64,000 nt of DNA. Origin: Bolinopsis microptera (taxonomy: Eukaryota > Ctenophora > Tentaculata > Lobata > Bolinopsidae). Under the pieces are notes generated by a model. That model was given only the letters and a program-made list of their open reading frames with translations, was not told the DNA's origin and ran no database searches. Below, piece by piece: positions 12,599 to 25,603 of this stretch (position 1 is the first letter of the stretch; the number at the start of each line of letters is the position of its first letter). Made by a program: the position numbers and the translations under genes. The stretch lies in contig NC_087072.1 in assembly GCF_026151205.1 (NCBI RefSeq), positions 15,476,169-15,540,168 on the forward strand, in the 5' to 3' direction.

Positions 12599-15500
12599 AT
12601 CTCGTTAGCTTTTCGTGTTAAAAGCGATTTCTCAACGGTTATCACCTCTCTAGATGATTCTTAAAACATTTGGACACTATTCCATTTTTGAAAAAAATGC
12701 AATAGGGGTGTTTTCGGCCACACCCTTTTTCAGGGTTTCGCGGTAAGTCGAATTTTTGTATTTCAGCCCAGGAAGGTCTTAAAGACTATTCCGATACACC
12801 AAAATGTGCCTAATAGTCATATTTATATACAAATTATGAAGCAACATATACCTTAAAATGCTTCGTTTCGGAAATATGGCCGAAAAACGGATTTTGGCTA
12901 GACGCAGTTCATAATTTCCGTGATTTTTGGCATTTCCGCCTAGGAAGATCGTAGAGACTATTCCGATAACCTAAAATGTACACAATGACCACATTAATAT
13001 ACAACTTATGAAGCAACATATACCCTAAAAGGCTTATTTTCGGAAATGTGGCTGAAAAACGGATTTTTGCCGAGGGAAAAATGACAATATTCACAAATGG
13101 GCTATCGGACTGTTTACTAGAAAAGTCTTAAAGACTCATGAGCAACATAGCATTTGTAACAAGATGTAAGATGACTCACTTTGTGTCCAGAAACACCTGC
13201 AAAAATTGGAGAATGATCTACTTTATTGGGCATATCTCTTAATGGGCCAGGCCAGCAGCATATAATTGTGTCTTACGAAAGGGCAATTTTTCAAAATTAC
13301 GGTTTCTTAAGGTCAAAGGGTCGGCTGCTAACAGCAAATTGTTTGCAATTACCGACTCAAGATTTGTGAAAACTGGACAACAATTAATTTTCATTGGCAC
13401 CAATGTTATAGCCAAAATGTTATGACAAAAGTTCAACTTTTGATTTATTTATTCCTAATTCCATGAAACCATGATATGTACTAAGAATACCGGACCTAAA
13501 ATAATTCGGCACTGGATCCGGGCCAGACTGTCGATTGACCACCATGACCAGTACCCCACTTTATAATTATAATTGACTTCACTGCCTCGACCAATATAAG
13601 TCTGTCTAGTCCATCAACCATTGGTCTATAATCCCTGGATTGAGATCTGTTGGCTGCAGTTTAATTTAGCTCATTTACCATAATAATAATACCGCAGCTG
13701 CAGTGATTTGGTTCGCATAGATTTTCCCATCGTATGATAATGTGTGTCATTCCCTCGTTTTTTTATCAATTGGTTACTGGCTGTCTCTTTTGTTATTGCA
13801 GCTGCCTCGACATCTTATCTAGGGCGCTAATACATTAGTAATAGAACATTAGAACTGTAATTCTAGAACTTCAGATTAAGATTTCTTGGCCGAATGGCAG
13901 GGTTCGAGATTCGACTTTAAAACGCTCAGTTTAGGAGTGATTAGTAGATAACAACTGCATGATATGGGAAAAATCCAACTAGTCAAGGAACTTAAGTCTT
14001 CAAGTAACCTACTGGAGTCTGGGCAACTGAATCGAATACGACCTGGTATTAATTTTAGGATGTCGGGAAATTCATTAAGAATTTAATTCTTTGGTTTTTC
14101 AATTGTGCTACGAATCCGAGTTTGAGTTGATAACACCGTCCTGTTTGACTCTCAAAGAGAGGAACCAAGGCTTAGGTTCTTCTTTTTGGCTCTGAGATCC
14201 AACTTTAAGATCGGACTTCGGAGATCCTCGCGTCGGAAATCATGTAAGTGTAACATCACTATCGGAGATCAGACTTTTTGCTTGATATTGGACCTAGTAT
14301 AAATCTAATTATATATTCGAAACAGCACGGGATGTAACCAAGGTTAATTGAGATAAGATATACCAGCTTTCGGGGTTACAAAACCCCATGAGCAGAGCAT
14401 CCTGAATCCTCATGCTATCCTCACGTTGACCATCTAGGTCCAGACTCCAGCCTCTCATTAAAAACCAGCTATTAAGCCCGAGATCCGTAGTGTCCCGTAA
14501 GTAAGAGATCGTTCAGATATTGGTCATTAAGATCCCCTCCCCGCTCTAAATAAGAGTCCACTTTGCCCAAAGCTGGAAAAATTTCACATGTGTAACCTAA
14601 ATAGCTAAATCAGCATCTCGAGACCTTCTGTTATATATATATAATATATATAGCCCATGCCCCAGAAAAGATCTCGAGGCAGTTCACAGCTGTAATAACA
14701 GAAGAACTAACCACTAAACCAGTCACCATTTGATTAAAAACGAGGGAATGACACGCAATATCATACGATGGGAAAATCTATGCGACTAAAAAAAAGAATA
14801 TGGGGTCATTCTGAAGTGGGAACCAAACCACTGCGGTATTATAGGAAATTAGATAAATTAAACTGCAGCCAACAGATCTCAATCCAGGGATTACAGACCA
14901 ATATTGGTCGAGGCAGCGAAATCAATCATAATTATAAAGTGGGGTACTGGTCAGCGGTCAAGCAACAGTCTGGCCCGGATCCAGTGCCGATTTATTTTGG
15001 TACATATATCATGGTTTCATGGCATGAATAAATAAAAAGTTTGAAGTTGAATTTTGGTCTGGCACACATTCTATTTAAATTGGTGCCAATGAAAATTAAT
15101 TGTTGGAGTTTTCACAAATCATGCAGTAGTACTAGTTAAACTTATTTGCTGATGACTCCTAAAGTGAGCGTTTGTCAGTATAACTATATGATGTGCATGG
15201 GTCGGCAATTGCAAACAATTTGCTGTTAGCAGCCGACCCTTTGACCTTAAGAAACCGTAATTTTGAAAAATTACCCTTTCGTAAGACAAATATGCTGCTG
15301 GCCTGGCCCATTAAGAGAGATGCCCAATAGAGTAGATCATTCTCCAATTTTTGTAGGTGTTTCTGGACACAAAGTGAGTCATCTTACATCTTGTTACAAA
15401 TGCTATGTTGCTCATGAGTCTTTAAGACTTTTCTAGTTAACAGTCCAATAGCCCATTTGTGAATATTGTCATTTTTCCCTCGGCAAAAATCCGTTTTTCA

Positions 15501-15953
15501 GCCACATTTCCGAAAATAAGCCTTTTAGGGTATATGTTGCTTCATAAGTTGTATATTAATGTGGTCATTGTGTACATTTTAGGTTATCGGAATAGTCTCT
15601 ACGATCTTCCTAGGCGGAAATGCCAAAAATCACGGAAATTATGAACTGCGTCTAGCCAAAAACCGTTTTTCGGCCATATTTCCGAAACGAAGCATTTAAA
15701 GGTATATGTTGCTTCATAATTTGTACATAAATGCGGCTATTAGGCACATTTTGGTGTATCAGAACAGTCTTTAAGACCTTCCTGGGCTGAAATACAAAAA
15801 TTCGACTTACCGCGAAACCCTGAAAAAGGGTGTGGCCGAAAACACCCCTATTGCATTTTTTTCAAAAATGCAATAGTGTCCAAATGTTTTAAAAATCATC
15901 TAGAGAGGTGATAGCCGTTGAGAAATCGCTTTTAACACGAAAAGCTAACGAGA
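12599..15953. mobile_element. 3.36 kb foldback (long inverted repeat) element
   Basis: The outer ends read ATCTCGTTAGCTTTTCGTGT (12599) and its complement ending at 15953. Inverted similarity continues inward for about 1.2 kb on each side, to roughly 13830 and 14665, interrupted by small indels. Unpaired sequence of about 0.8 kb forms the centre. The same 61-codon open frame therefore appears on opposite strands at 12909-13094 and 15459-15644. It has no recognisable domain and is probably not a gene. No transposase is encoded, and I could not identify a clear target duplication. The structure resembles foldback-type DNA transposons. Confidence 0.8.
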
Positions 15954-16269
15954 TAGCCTTTTAGAACGGTTGGGATCCGACTATTATATTAATATAAAGA
16001 GGGGATTTGCAAAGCTTGCGATAGCAAAGTTTCTTCACAATAGACATATTCAAAGTGTGACGTGGCTGTTACTGTTAGTGTTACAGACAACAGAGACAGT
16101 TACCTGGGGACCTCAGGCTATTATGTTCATAAACCGAATAGAGATTCGGCGGAATGACAGGCTGAGCGCGGCCCAGTAAGTGTAACAGAGACAGCCGAAA
16201 ATTGACAAAAAATGCTTACGTAATATGTGAACGAACATGTTATTTTGCTAATAGTAATTACTATTAGTA

Positions 16270-16775
16270 ATTTGACCAAAACCCATAATCATGGGTAGAG
16301 TGGACCGCTGCCAGTGTCTCTCTTTCCCAAACAAAAGGAAATGATATTAATTTGATTGACCGTTCTCAAATGCAAAATGATACCGAGAATGAAATCGGTC
16401 GCTCGCTTTTCCCATTCATTCACGGCTTACGAATTGTAATAAGTTTCGATTGATTACATCAATCAGATGCTGTAAAAATCTTTTTGGGTTGCGTTCGGGT
16501 CGATCCCTAGTATTTCGGGGTAGGGGTGGTAGTTATTACTTATTGAATTAGCTGAAGTTTATTGAAACTTTATTGCCGAGTACAGCTGCCTTCGGGTAGT
16601 TCTTTTTAATGTATTACAATTGTAAATGAATGGGAAAAGCGAGCGACCGATTTCATTCTCGGTATCATTTTGCATTTGAGAACGGTCAATCAAATTAATA
16701 TCATTTCCTTTTGTTTGGGAAAGAGAGACACTGGCAGCGGTCCACTCTACCCATGATTATGGGTTTTGGTCAAAT
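16270..16775. repeat. Perfect 151-bp inverted repeat with 204-bp spacer
   Basis: The left arm 16270-16420 begins ATTTGACCAAAACCCATAAT, and the right arm 16625-16775 is its exact reverse complement over all 151 bases compared by eye. The spacer contains a further weaker inverted extension. There is no ORF. It may be a hairpin-type transposon end pair or a recent inverted duplication. Confidence 0.85.
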
Positions 16776-17790
16776 ATCATCTATTTTTGATTATAATGTC
16801 AGGGTACTTTAATTTTATATAGTTGAAATACAAAATATAAACTGATATCTTCAACAATAAGGAAGAAGTTTCAACGATTTCGAAATTTTTCCTTTAAAAA
16901 CATTTTCTTGTGTTTAGGTAAGCATATCAGTCGATCACTGACTGAATATGCCACTTTATACTCATTCAAGTTGGCATTAAATTCATATATAATGACATTA
17001 AACTGTCGTGGCAAAGCAGAATTTGTTGGAAATCACGAATGAGCAAAATTCTCACCTTTCGCACGTGCAAACTTTGAGCGGTCGTTGCGTGCTCATCCAA
17101 TACTGAATCGCCGTAAATTTTTTCATGTTGGTGTTTTATATATATTTTGATAAGCATGCAAAGTTTCAAAGTATTTCAAATAGAACTGTAATCGCAACGG
17201 CATTCTATAGTTGACAGAAAATGACGAAAACAGCAATTTTCAGTGATTTTAGCAATTTTCTATCAATTTGGGCGTGTCCCCACGTGTGCAACTTTTCGAT
17301 TTTCAACTTTAAAACTAGCCTAATGCACAATTTATACCTATAGAAAGCAGAACTGAGCTCCACAACCCAAGGCATCGCCCAACACCAGAGAATACTAAAT
17401 CGCAAAATTGACGTTTTTATAAAATAATTCTTCAAAAAAGCACAAACTTCAATGACGAATATCTTTATGAAGGAGCAAGGTAGAAAAACTTTCCGGTAGA
17501 TTTTCAGAATGCTTAAACAATTATCTAACTTCAATATGTCCACAAATCTTGAATAAAATTAATTCTTAATGGTGTAAAATCGATTTTAAAAGTGATTACT
17601 TTGTCAAAAATCAAGTTTTTAAAACGGTTAACTTGATGACGTCATCAAGGGGTGTTTATGACGTCAAATAATTTTTTTATACAAACGGATTAAAACGGAT
17701 TAAACGTTAATTGGTCAAGAGAAGCCCTAACACTCCTGGCTTGACAATACAAGAATGAAATCATAACCTAGAAATCAGATACGAAAACCG
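16776..17790. other. Non-coding stretch before the decayed LINE
   Basis: An open frame of 112 codons on the minus strand (17205-17543) has composition expected of AT-rich random sequence and no domain. Nothing else is recognised. Confidence 0.45.
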
Positions 17791-17811
17791 TGAAGAAACA
17801 AATATCATAAT

Positions 17812-20800
17812 TTAAGCTAAGTCTCTCGGGAAACGTAGTACATCTATATTAACTAAGAATTTAGCAATCTCTCTTAAAAGCTTTGGTTGAGTGAATATGA
17901 GATCCATTCCCTCGAAGAGGTTGGTTTTAGCTTCAGGGCTAAGGCGGTCCCTGTTGTCTTGGTAGAGGGGGCAGGTTCTAAGCACATGAACCTCATCTTC
18001 AATTATGGGATCAAAGAAGGGTAACTCTGCCATGTACTCCAGAGTGTTCTTGTCCTTAGTGGAACATGTAGGACAGATACGATTTAGGATGTTGTTTCTT
18101 CTGACTTGTCCATGGCGTCCCGTTTCAATATTTAGGCGGTGAGAGCTAGTCCTTATTTGGGCTAGTCTTTTTGACTGGTTATATGGAAGATAGAGAGAGA
18201 GGTATTTTTCACAACCAAAACTTGATTTAATCGAATTGTAAAATCCAAGTTTTCTGTTGAGCTGTCTCTCTTCATCCCATTGCGTTCTAAAGCAAGAACG
18301 GAGAACATCTCGTTTCTGAATGGGTGATAGTTGCCTTTCGTTCGTTTCTGCCAGAAATTGATTCATCGACGTAATGCCGGAGTACCATGATAGGCCCATT
18401 TTCTTTTGTTCTGTGAAAGCATGTCGAACAAGGGCGTCCGATCCGGAAGTTTCCATGCTTTCTAGTCTTCGAACATAGTTAAATACTTGGGGACTGGCCT
18501 CAATAGCAAGAGGGTATCGACCCGTATCGCCCCACACTCCTGCATTGGAGGTTCTTTTGCCGACGCTTATAGTCCACTTTAGGAAGGAGAGGTGAACTTT
18601 CTCGATCTGATCTTCGGCAATTTCCTTGAGTTGAGGGAACTTGTTCCGGGAAGAGAATGCCGTCGTGAATTTGGTCTGGGGTAACCATATCTGACAACCG
18701 TAAGAGGCGATAGGGAGAACTAAGGCGTCGAAAAGCTTAAATATCACAGTTTTCTTAATTGACTGTAGGTCAATCATACTTTTGAGTGAGAAGTAGCTTC
18801 TGATAGCTTTCTGCTTCAATTTCACTTGTGCTAGCTTCAGACTTCCAGTAAGAGTAAATGTTATGCCGAGGTAGGTATATTCTCGGACAGAGGAGATGGA
18901 TATTTGGCCGTAAGTGAAGTTTTTGCTTTCTTTTAGTATCCTCCCAGCACGGTTGAAAACCATGATAGCTGTTTTAGATATGTTAACTGACAAGCCCCAC
19001 TCAAGGCAGTAGGATTCGAGAGCATTTTCTGGAGACTCATCGAATTTAGGGCAAGCAGTATTAGATCATTAGCCCAGAGTAAGTGAGTTACTCGTGTCGA
19101 ATTGATGATAGGCACTTCAACTTCTTCCAGCTCGTTAAGGTCTTCAGAGAGCTGATGGATAAATATCTTAAAGAGTTCAGGAGACATTGGGTGACCCTGT
19201 TCTGTGCCACAAAGAACATCAATCCTTTCTGACAGTTTGTTCAAGAGTTTAATTTTCGCTGATGAGTTAGTATACATGTGTTTCAAACAGCTGAAGAATC
19301 GGCCTTGTATTCCTAAGTGCCAAATCTTGTATAAGAGAGCTTCTCTGCAAACTGTGTCGAAAGCTTTGGCATTATAGTCGACGAAGCACGCGTAGACTCG
19401 CTCTTTCTTCTTTGATATATACTTCTCTACACATGTTGAAAGGGTTAGCATATGGTCAGCAGTTTGTGCTCCTTTGCAGAACCCTAGTTGATTCGAGGTG
19501 TCAGGACAAGGAAGATTTCTGAAACTGATCAGGCGCTGTAGAAGTATACCAGAAAATAGCTTCCCGATATTACTAGCAACAGCAATTGCTCTGTAGTTGT
19601 TTGGGTCGTATATACTACCTTTTTTGTGCAGCGGGGTTACGACTGAGGTGCTCCAGGGGTAGACACCAAAAGAGAGGCACTGATTGAACAAGTGTAAGAT
19701 AGCGGTCTGCATGTTCATGTTCGAAGATTTAAGAAATTCGTTCAGGACACAATCCTCGGAAACCGCTTTGCCTCTTTTAAGGGAGTTGATGCATCTAAGG
19801 AGTTCTTCGTGTGTTATGTTTTGATCGAGAGATTCAGAGAGTTCCGACTGCAAATTACTCCTAGTCATCCCGTTCTGCAGTTGCTCGATTCTAGTTTCAT
19901 CGATTGAAGGTTTGCCATATAGATCTTTAAAGAATTTGCAGAAGTTTAGCATGTCAAAGACGTCAAGTTTGCTACCTTCTGTCTTCAGTTCTTTAAGTTT
20001 CTTGAATCTTGCCCAATTAATATTGTCACCTGATTCAATATCACTACACAGTTCTTTAAAGAAGGATGACTTCTTAAGTTTGATGAGTTTTCTGTGAATA
20101 CGACGTTTCTCATAGTAGCTGTTTCTAAGGTATTGGCTTGCCGGGTTTTTTCCGTATGACTTGGAGAGACGATTCAGTTCTCGCTTGCTATTGATGCACG
20201 CAGCATCAAACCAGGGTGCTTTGGGTTTCATCCGAGCCTTTTTTCCTCGGTATTTTTTGCGCTTTTTCCTATTTTGTTTAGTATTATTATTAGGAGTAAT
20301 TTTGTCGGCAACATCATTTAGAATCTTAACAATACCTTGACTTAGACGTATCACGTCTTCTTTGTTATAACATTCAGTTCCTATTATACTTTCAATTTGG
20401 TCTGCAAACTGAGGGGTATTTTGTACTGCAATATAGCGATACCGGTTCGCTTCATTTTCAGCCCCGTTCCATTTATGTTTTTGGGGTGCATCTTCCAGGG
20501 TTTCTGTTAGCGCTTCCGCGTCGGAGATAACACTTTTACATTTTAGTTTGCAGAAACACGGTTTGTGGTCAGAGAACTTGGTGAGTTCTAGGATTTGGAA
20601 TGAAGATACTCTCTCGCGGGTATTAGGGGTAGCAGCAAAATAATCAACTACACTGCTTCCGTTGTAGTTAACCGAGGTGAAATCTCCGAATATATCTCCA
20701 AGTGTACACCCATTTAGGATTTGTAGATTGTTGCATGCTAAGAAGTCTAGAAAAAGCGCTCCCCTTGACTCTTGAGTTGTGTATTTGGTCCTTACTAATT

Positions 20801-20979
20801 CTCTCGACCGACTCAGGAAAACTTATAGGGTAATTTACTTCCGGTTCATGTTCATCACTGAGCTCTTCTGGTGTGGTGTTTTTACCGGCAGTTCTTGCAT
20901 TCAGATCACCTACCAGGAGTGTTTCTCCTAAATTGGGGGTTTTGGCCCTAAATTCCAATAAGAGATCTAATCTATACAA
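17812..20979 (-). pseudogene. Decayed APE-type LINE (endonuclease plus reverse transcriptase)
   Basis: This reads 3' to 5' across the window. An endonuclease fragment (20979-20668) has VGDLNAR, and a second frame from about 20690 carries SDHKP and then the reverse transcriptase. Within the RT are PLHKKGSIYDPNNYRAI, DYNAKAFDTV and GTEQGHPMSPELFKIF. The catalytic box reads WANDLILLA instead of the usual (Y/F/W)ADD, so one catalytic Asp is Asn. A frameshift near 18960-18993 moves the 3' domain into another frame (393 codons to 17812), which includes a CPTC...CPLY cysteine region. There is at least one more frameshift in the endonuclease, and the 5' end is truncated at about 20985. The element is inactive. 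I do not assign a clade. Confidence 0.85.
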
Positions 20980-21479
20980 TGTAAACTAAAGTGTAAATAA
21001 TTATTCGCAAGACCTGTGGTCGGAAATGGCTATATCTTTTATACTTTTGAATCTATGGACACTTAAATACAGGCTATAATTTACTGGCAAAGCGTCTATC
21101 CCTGAATATATATGTATATCTGTATATGTCCCGACAATCTGTTGTAAAACAGGGGTTCTAGAAAACCCATTTCCCGATGCTCCTGAAACTTGAAACTTTT
21201 TTTACAGTCGATTTGGTCAACGTCTAGACGCCCTGCAAAATTTCAGATCTCTAACACAATTTTAACATGGTTTTTAAAGCACCTGAATATGGCGATTTTG
21301 GGATTTTTACCGAATTTCGTATAACATGCTGGCGCGTATTTTGCGCAAATTTCTCAAAAACCTTCACATAACTATTTCTTATTCCTGTCATATTTAAAAT
21401 TAAATTAGAATGTTTTGAACTTAAATATACCTGCTGAACTACTTTCGATGAGTCTTTATGCTTGAAAAACAATAAAGGG

Positions 21480-21635
21480 GTATACTAGTAAAGGGGGTAT
21501 AAAAGTCAAGGCGGTAAATAGTAAAGGGGGTAAATAGTAAAGGGGTTAAATAGTAAAGGGGGTAAATAGTAAAGGTGGTAAATAGTAAAGGGGGTAAATA
21601 GTAAAGGGGGTAAATAGTAAAGAGGGTAAATAGTA
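21480..21635. repeat. 16-bp tandem repeat
   Basis: About nine units of GGTAAATAGTAAAGGG with small variations lie in tandem. On the minus strand this produces a hydrophobic-looking artificial ORF with repeated Tyr-Pro-Leu, which I do not treat as a gene. Confidence 0.88.
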
Positions 21636-21682
21636 TTGTGAATATAAGAGGCACGGTCATGCTTGCCAGCATTGTGATAATA

Positions 21683-22594
21683 CATTATCGGACCTTATTT
21701 GGACGGACATTACATGAACGGAAATAATTATGAACGGACATTAATATGAACGCTCGAAGGCATTCAAAACCATCAAAAATCCGAATTTTTTTCAATTTTT
21801 TGACGTTTTTTAAAGTTCAGCAAATGATTTTTAAATCCATTTTTTATACAGTAAGTAAGAAAAGCAGTCATTAAGCAGTAAAAATGTTAAAACATGTGTA
21901 CATGATCAGTGTCTAATATCACATATTATCATCTTCATCAAATGAGTTTTCGTGCATGAAATAGTCCAATGCTTAAAAAAGCATCAGTGATTTCTAGCTT
22001 TATGGAAACCTTTTTTTATCAAACTACCCCGGTCCTGCATTTCAGTGTTAACTTTTACAAGCCATTCGGCGTGAAGTGGTTTTATCTTAGACAACTTTAG
22101 GTTAACCTTAACATCACGTGGAGCTTTCCTAGCACTGTTTCATTACCTCCCCTCAGTAATATGAACTATAACAACGTCAGACAATGTCCTTGGCAACACG
22201 ATTTACCGTAATATCTAGAGGCTGGAACAAGTTTGTCATGTTGGCGGGGACTCCGACTAGCTCATGAACTATGTTGTTGAGTGCCATAATTTCGTTGACT
22301 TTTTCCGCCAAGTGCCCAAGTGACCCTTGAAAACATCATATTCTAGTAGAGTTTTCTGTGCCTCCGGCAGACCAAGGAGAACCTTTCCGTCGTTAACTTA
22401 CGGCACAATAAAGTTCTTATAGTTGCATCATATTCTGGACAAAAAGTTCGAAATGGAAAAATTTTTGAAAACATTTCAACGGACATTAACTTGGACGGAC
22501 ATTAATTGAACGGACTTTATTTGAACGGACATTAAGATGAACGCTAGGGCCTCCAGTGTTCAAGTTATGTCCGTCCAAATAAGGTCCGATAAGG
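21683..22594. mobile_element. TA-flanked MITE with TTATCGGACC termini
   Basis: The left end CATTATCGGACCTTATTTGG and right end CCAAATAAGGTCCGATAAGG are complementary, bordered by TA at 21681-21682 and 22595-22596. Subterminal GAACGGACATTA repeats occur at both ends in inverted orientation. No transposase ORF is present. A truncated relative is at 6828-7245. Confidence 0.78.
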
Positions 22595-22881
22595 TATGTC
22601 ATAATCCGACTAGCTACCTTCCGGGATTATAACACAATCATAACATTATAACACAATTAAATTTCAATTCACTCGATCTGTTGAAATGTTATCTAAAACC
22701 CGCCCTAAACCCACCACATAGAAACACCAATTCCAGGAGTTGACCTAGCTCGGAAGTCCCATGTCTGCCCGCTGAAGAGAGAGAGAACATTAACACAATT
22801 CAATTTTAATTTAATCGATCCGTTAAAATGTCCCAAATGTTAACGAAAATTCTTTAAGATAATTGTCTGAATTTCGGGTAA

Positions 22882-23302
22882 GGGGTCGTTCACATATAAT
22901 ATTACGTAACAGCCGAGGGGGAGGGGGTTCCCAAATGATTATGGGGGAGGGGGTCAGGGGGGGGGGGGGGTAGGGTTGGCTGTTGATTAATACGTGAACA
23001 AAATTTTATTTTTACCCTTTAGAATAATAACACTTTGACAATATTTTAATTCAAATATTCAATTTCACTTTGATAGTGATGAAATTTAGGAATGGATCGG
23101 GTATCCGGCTGCTAAAGTAAGTAGTTGGGAAGGTGCTTGGCCGGACATCATAAGTATAACAATGATTTCGGCTCATAATGATTAGGGTAGGCGTAGCATG
23201 AAACGTAGAGAAAAGTTTTTTCCAGGGGAAAACAATCAATAAAGGGAGGGGTTGGGGGTGAAAATTGCTAAAATATTGATTACGTAATATTTGAACGACC
23301 CC
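22882..23302. mobile_element. PIF/Harbinger-like MITE, copy 2
   Basis: GGGGTCGTTCACATATAATA at the left and a matching complement at the right (GAACGACCCC) are flanked by TAA on both sides (22879-22881, 23303-23305). The interior contains G-runs (22965-22972). The minus-strand open frame 23051-23419 runs across the element boundary and is not a gene. Confidence 0.78.
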
Positions 23303-23658
23303 TAAACACTGTTCATGGGAAAGGGAAGAGGGTAAAACTAAAACGCTAGGCTTGTTATCAATACCAATAGAAAACAAAACTATCAATTTCAAATAATATA
23401 ACAAATTCAATGTCACCAAAAAGTCGCATGGTTTAATACAATAATATTATCTTCATCAAAAACCCTGCAAGTGCAATGCGATAAAAATTTCACACAAATT
23501 CTCGGATTACCGAGCAAAATTATTAACACTATATTTGGCTATTATAAACTATAACTGTTCTAACTTTCTGATACACTCCCTTAGTTCTGATAGAGCAACT
23601 CCATACCAGAGATTCCATTTCTCGAGAAATATTCGCAAGAAGAAGTTCCACACGGTGA

Positions 23659-24866
23659 TCAGTTTTTCGTTGTCTTAAATTGCCATTTCAATTCATAAAT
23701 TCCAACTTCTCGATCCTGAAATTATGCATCAATCAATGAAAGTTTGTAAACAGAAGACATATCATTATAAATAGAATTTTTAGTGATAAAACTCTAGAAA
23801 CACTACAAGATAGAAAGCACATAGGCCTAATATAAAGCACAGGACTCACCTCTTTTTCATCGTAATCACACCACTCCTTCTCTCCAAGATCTACATCAGG
23901 GAAGGAGGCCCCGCTATCAGCTGCAGTCGCTATCCATCCTGAAAGGGAATATAGCACGGTGGAATGGTAGAAAGATAACAAATATATTAATGCATTCGTG
24001 TAACCGTGAGCCAAATTGTTATGTAACCAAACTATTACACCAATAACGCTAATTTCGTGAGAGCTAATCAAAATGTCCGTTTTCAAAGCAAGAGACAGAA
24101 AGATGCTCAAATTCCAAAATATTGTACCTGTTCTGGGAGAGAAGTCTACAGGTTCAATACCACGACACTCAAACTTTACAATGGAAGCAAACTGTACACT
24201 GTCGTTAGCATAGCCTTTAACACTGCTCTCTGAGGATAGGAAGCATTTCAAAGACATACGTATAAAAGCAATTAACACGTCATCAATGATCATTATAATT
24301 AGAATGATGTGAATGGTACAGCAGCACTTGAACGGTTTAAAAGCTCATGATCATCGAAGGTCTATAATCTACCAAAACGCGCACCGAGTTCGACTCGTTG
24401 ACGGTCTTGGATTTGGAACAAATATTATAAGAGTGTCACCCGTTAAAAAGCTCACCGACTATACTTAAAGAGTTCTCTCGGTTGCACATCTTGCACTTAG
24501 CAACCAGATTGGCAGACCCTCGTCCTCCTTTAACTTCGGAGGTTTCGTCTTCAGCGACATACACGAAATGATCGGGTACTTCGCCGCAGTTAGAACACTT
24601 TATCTGCGGAGATATCATTGTTTATCTTTCAAATTTAGAGAATAGAGATTCATTTTTAGTATATTTGATAGGGTTGAACGCATATAATCTGGAATACTGA
24701 AACAGGTTGCTGCAGGAAAATAGTTAACCAATCATCATTGTACCACACTTAGTTAATAATAATAGTTTAAATTTATTACCTTCAAATACCATCGGAAGTC
24801 ATCCCCTTCTGCGATAAAACTCTCAATATTTACCAGACTAGCACTGAGTTGCAATTCTACAAACAT
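23659..24866 (-). CDS. CZIB: CXXC zinc-binding protein CZIB (DUF866, C1orf123 family)
   Basis: Five exons: 24780-24866, 24456-24603, 24128-24229, 23850-23938 and 23659-23715. All have GT-AG borders and consistent phases, summing to 483 nt (160 aa plus stop), the same length as human CZIB. The start is the ATG before FVELQLSASL, aligned with the human N-terminus. An upstream in-frame stop lies about 34 nt before it. Two CXXC zinc motifs are present: CSNC in exon 2 and CKMC about 40 residues later, with KGGRGSANLV between them. Downstream are the family signatures FECRGIEPVDF and W.DYDEKE, then a VGIYE C-terminus. The family is a small soluble zinc-binding beta-sandwich protein conserved across eukaryotes; its cellular role is poorly defined. 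The gene is compact (1.2 kb) and looks intact. Confidence 0.96.
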
Positions 24867-25603
24867 ACCTGCTCCTACGATAATTTTAATCTAATTAGTT
24901 AGAAAAGCAGATGGATTCTCTCTGATTGTGAGATCCTTCAAGAAGTATGTATTTTACCCAGATCTTAAGCAAAACATCAGTCGTTTTGGAAAATTTGAAT
25001 GTTGATAAAAGCAGTTTTCTTGATCTTATGATTCAATTTAGGCGTTTGACATATCATGATTAACTTTCCATTGATAAGTTAGTAATGATAAACAGAGCAG
25101 TAATAGACAAATAATTATGTCAAATATTTTCAATTGGTACTGAAACAATAAACTTGATAATAAAAACATTTCCTACCTCACTAAATCTGTACAACGGTCA
25201 GAAATAGTATTTCTTTACCATCAAATCGCAAAAATATATTCGATGTGACACTTTAACATTAAAATCATTCGTCCTTCATTGAAATAGAGGTGTATCCTTG
25301 CAATTATAACAATAATATTGAAAAAAACATGTGAATAAAAATCATTTAATTGAAAATCAAGTGACATCAACAATTTTTCTTAACTCGATCGATAAACCCA
25401 AAAAACTCTTAATCTTGGTTAAACCCTAACTGTTTAAACAAATAACTGGCTGCAATGGGGAAGGGGCAGTGGTCCCATTCCTACCCAAACCAATTTGCTG
25501 GATTCAGAAGAGTGGCAAGCCCACCTCCATAATCCTACTACAACTAACTGTCGTGATCATCACAACAACGGCAGTCAAAAACAGAAAAGTCTCCATGATC
25601 TAA
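24867..25603. other. Intergenic, probable CZIB upstream region
   Basis: AT-rich sequence with no recognised exon. It should contain the CZIB promoter, but no specific element can be identified. Confidence 0.4.

Noticed and set aside
12909-15644. Identical 61-codon ORF on both arms of the foldback
   Set aside because: The duplication is explained by the inverted repeat. The frame is short, lacks a domain, and would be expected to persist by symmetry of the arms.
17205-17543. 112-codon minus-strand ORF
   Set aside because: AT-rich hydrophobic composition with no domain or splice context; likely a chance open frame.
21439-21672. Hydrophobic ORF with repeated Tyr-Pro-Leu units
   Set aside because: It is a translation of the 16-bp tandem repeat and has no independent support.
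23051-23419. 122-codon minus-strand ORF near CZIB
   Set aside because: It runs through the Harbinger-like MITE and its border, so it is not a gene.
24000-24300. 186-codon ORF across two CZIB exons
   Set aside because: It is exon 3, an intron and exon 4 read through together; splice sites and family alignment show two separate exons.
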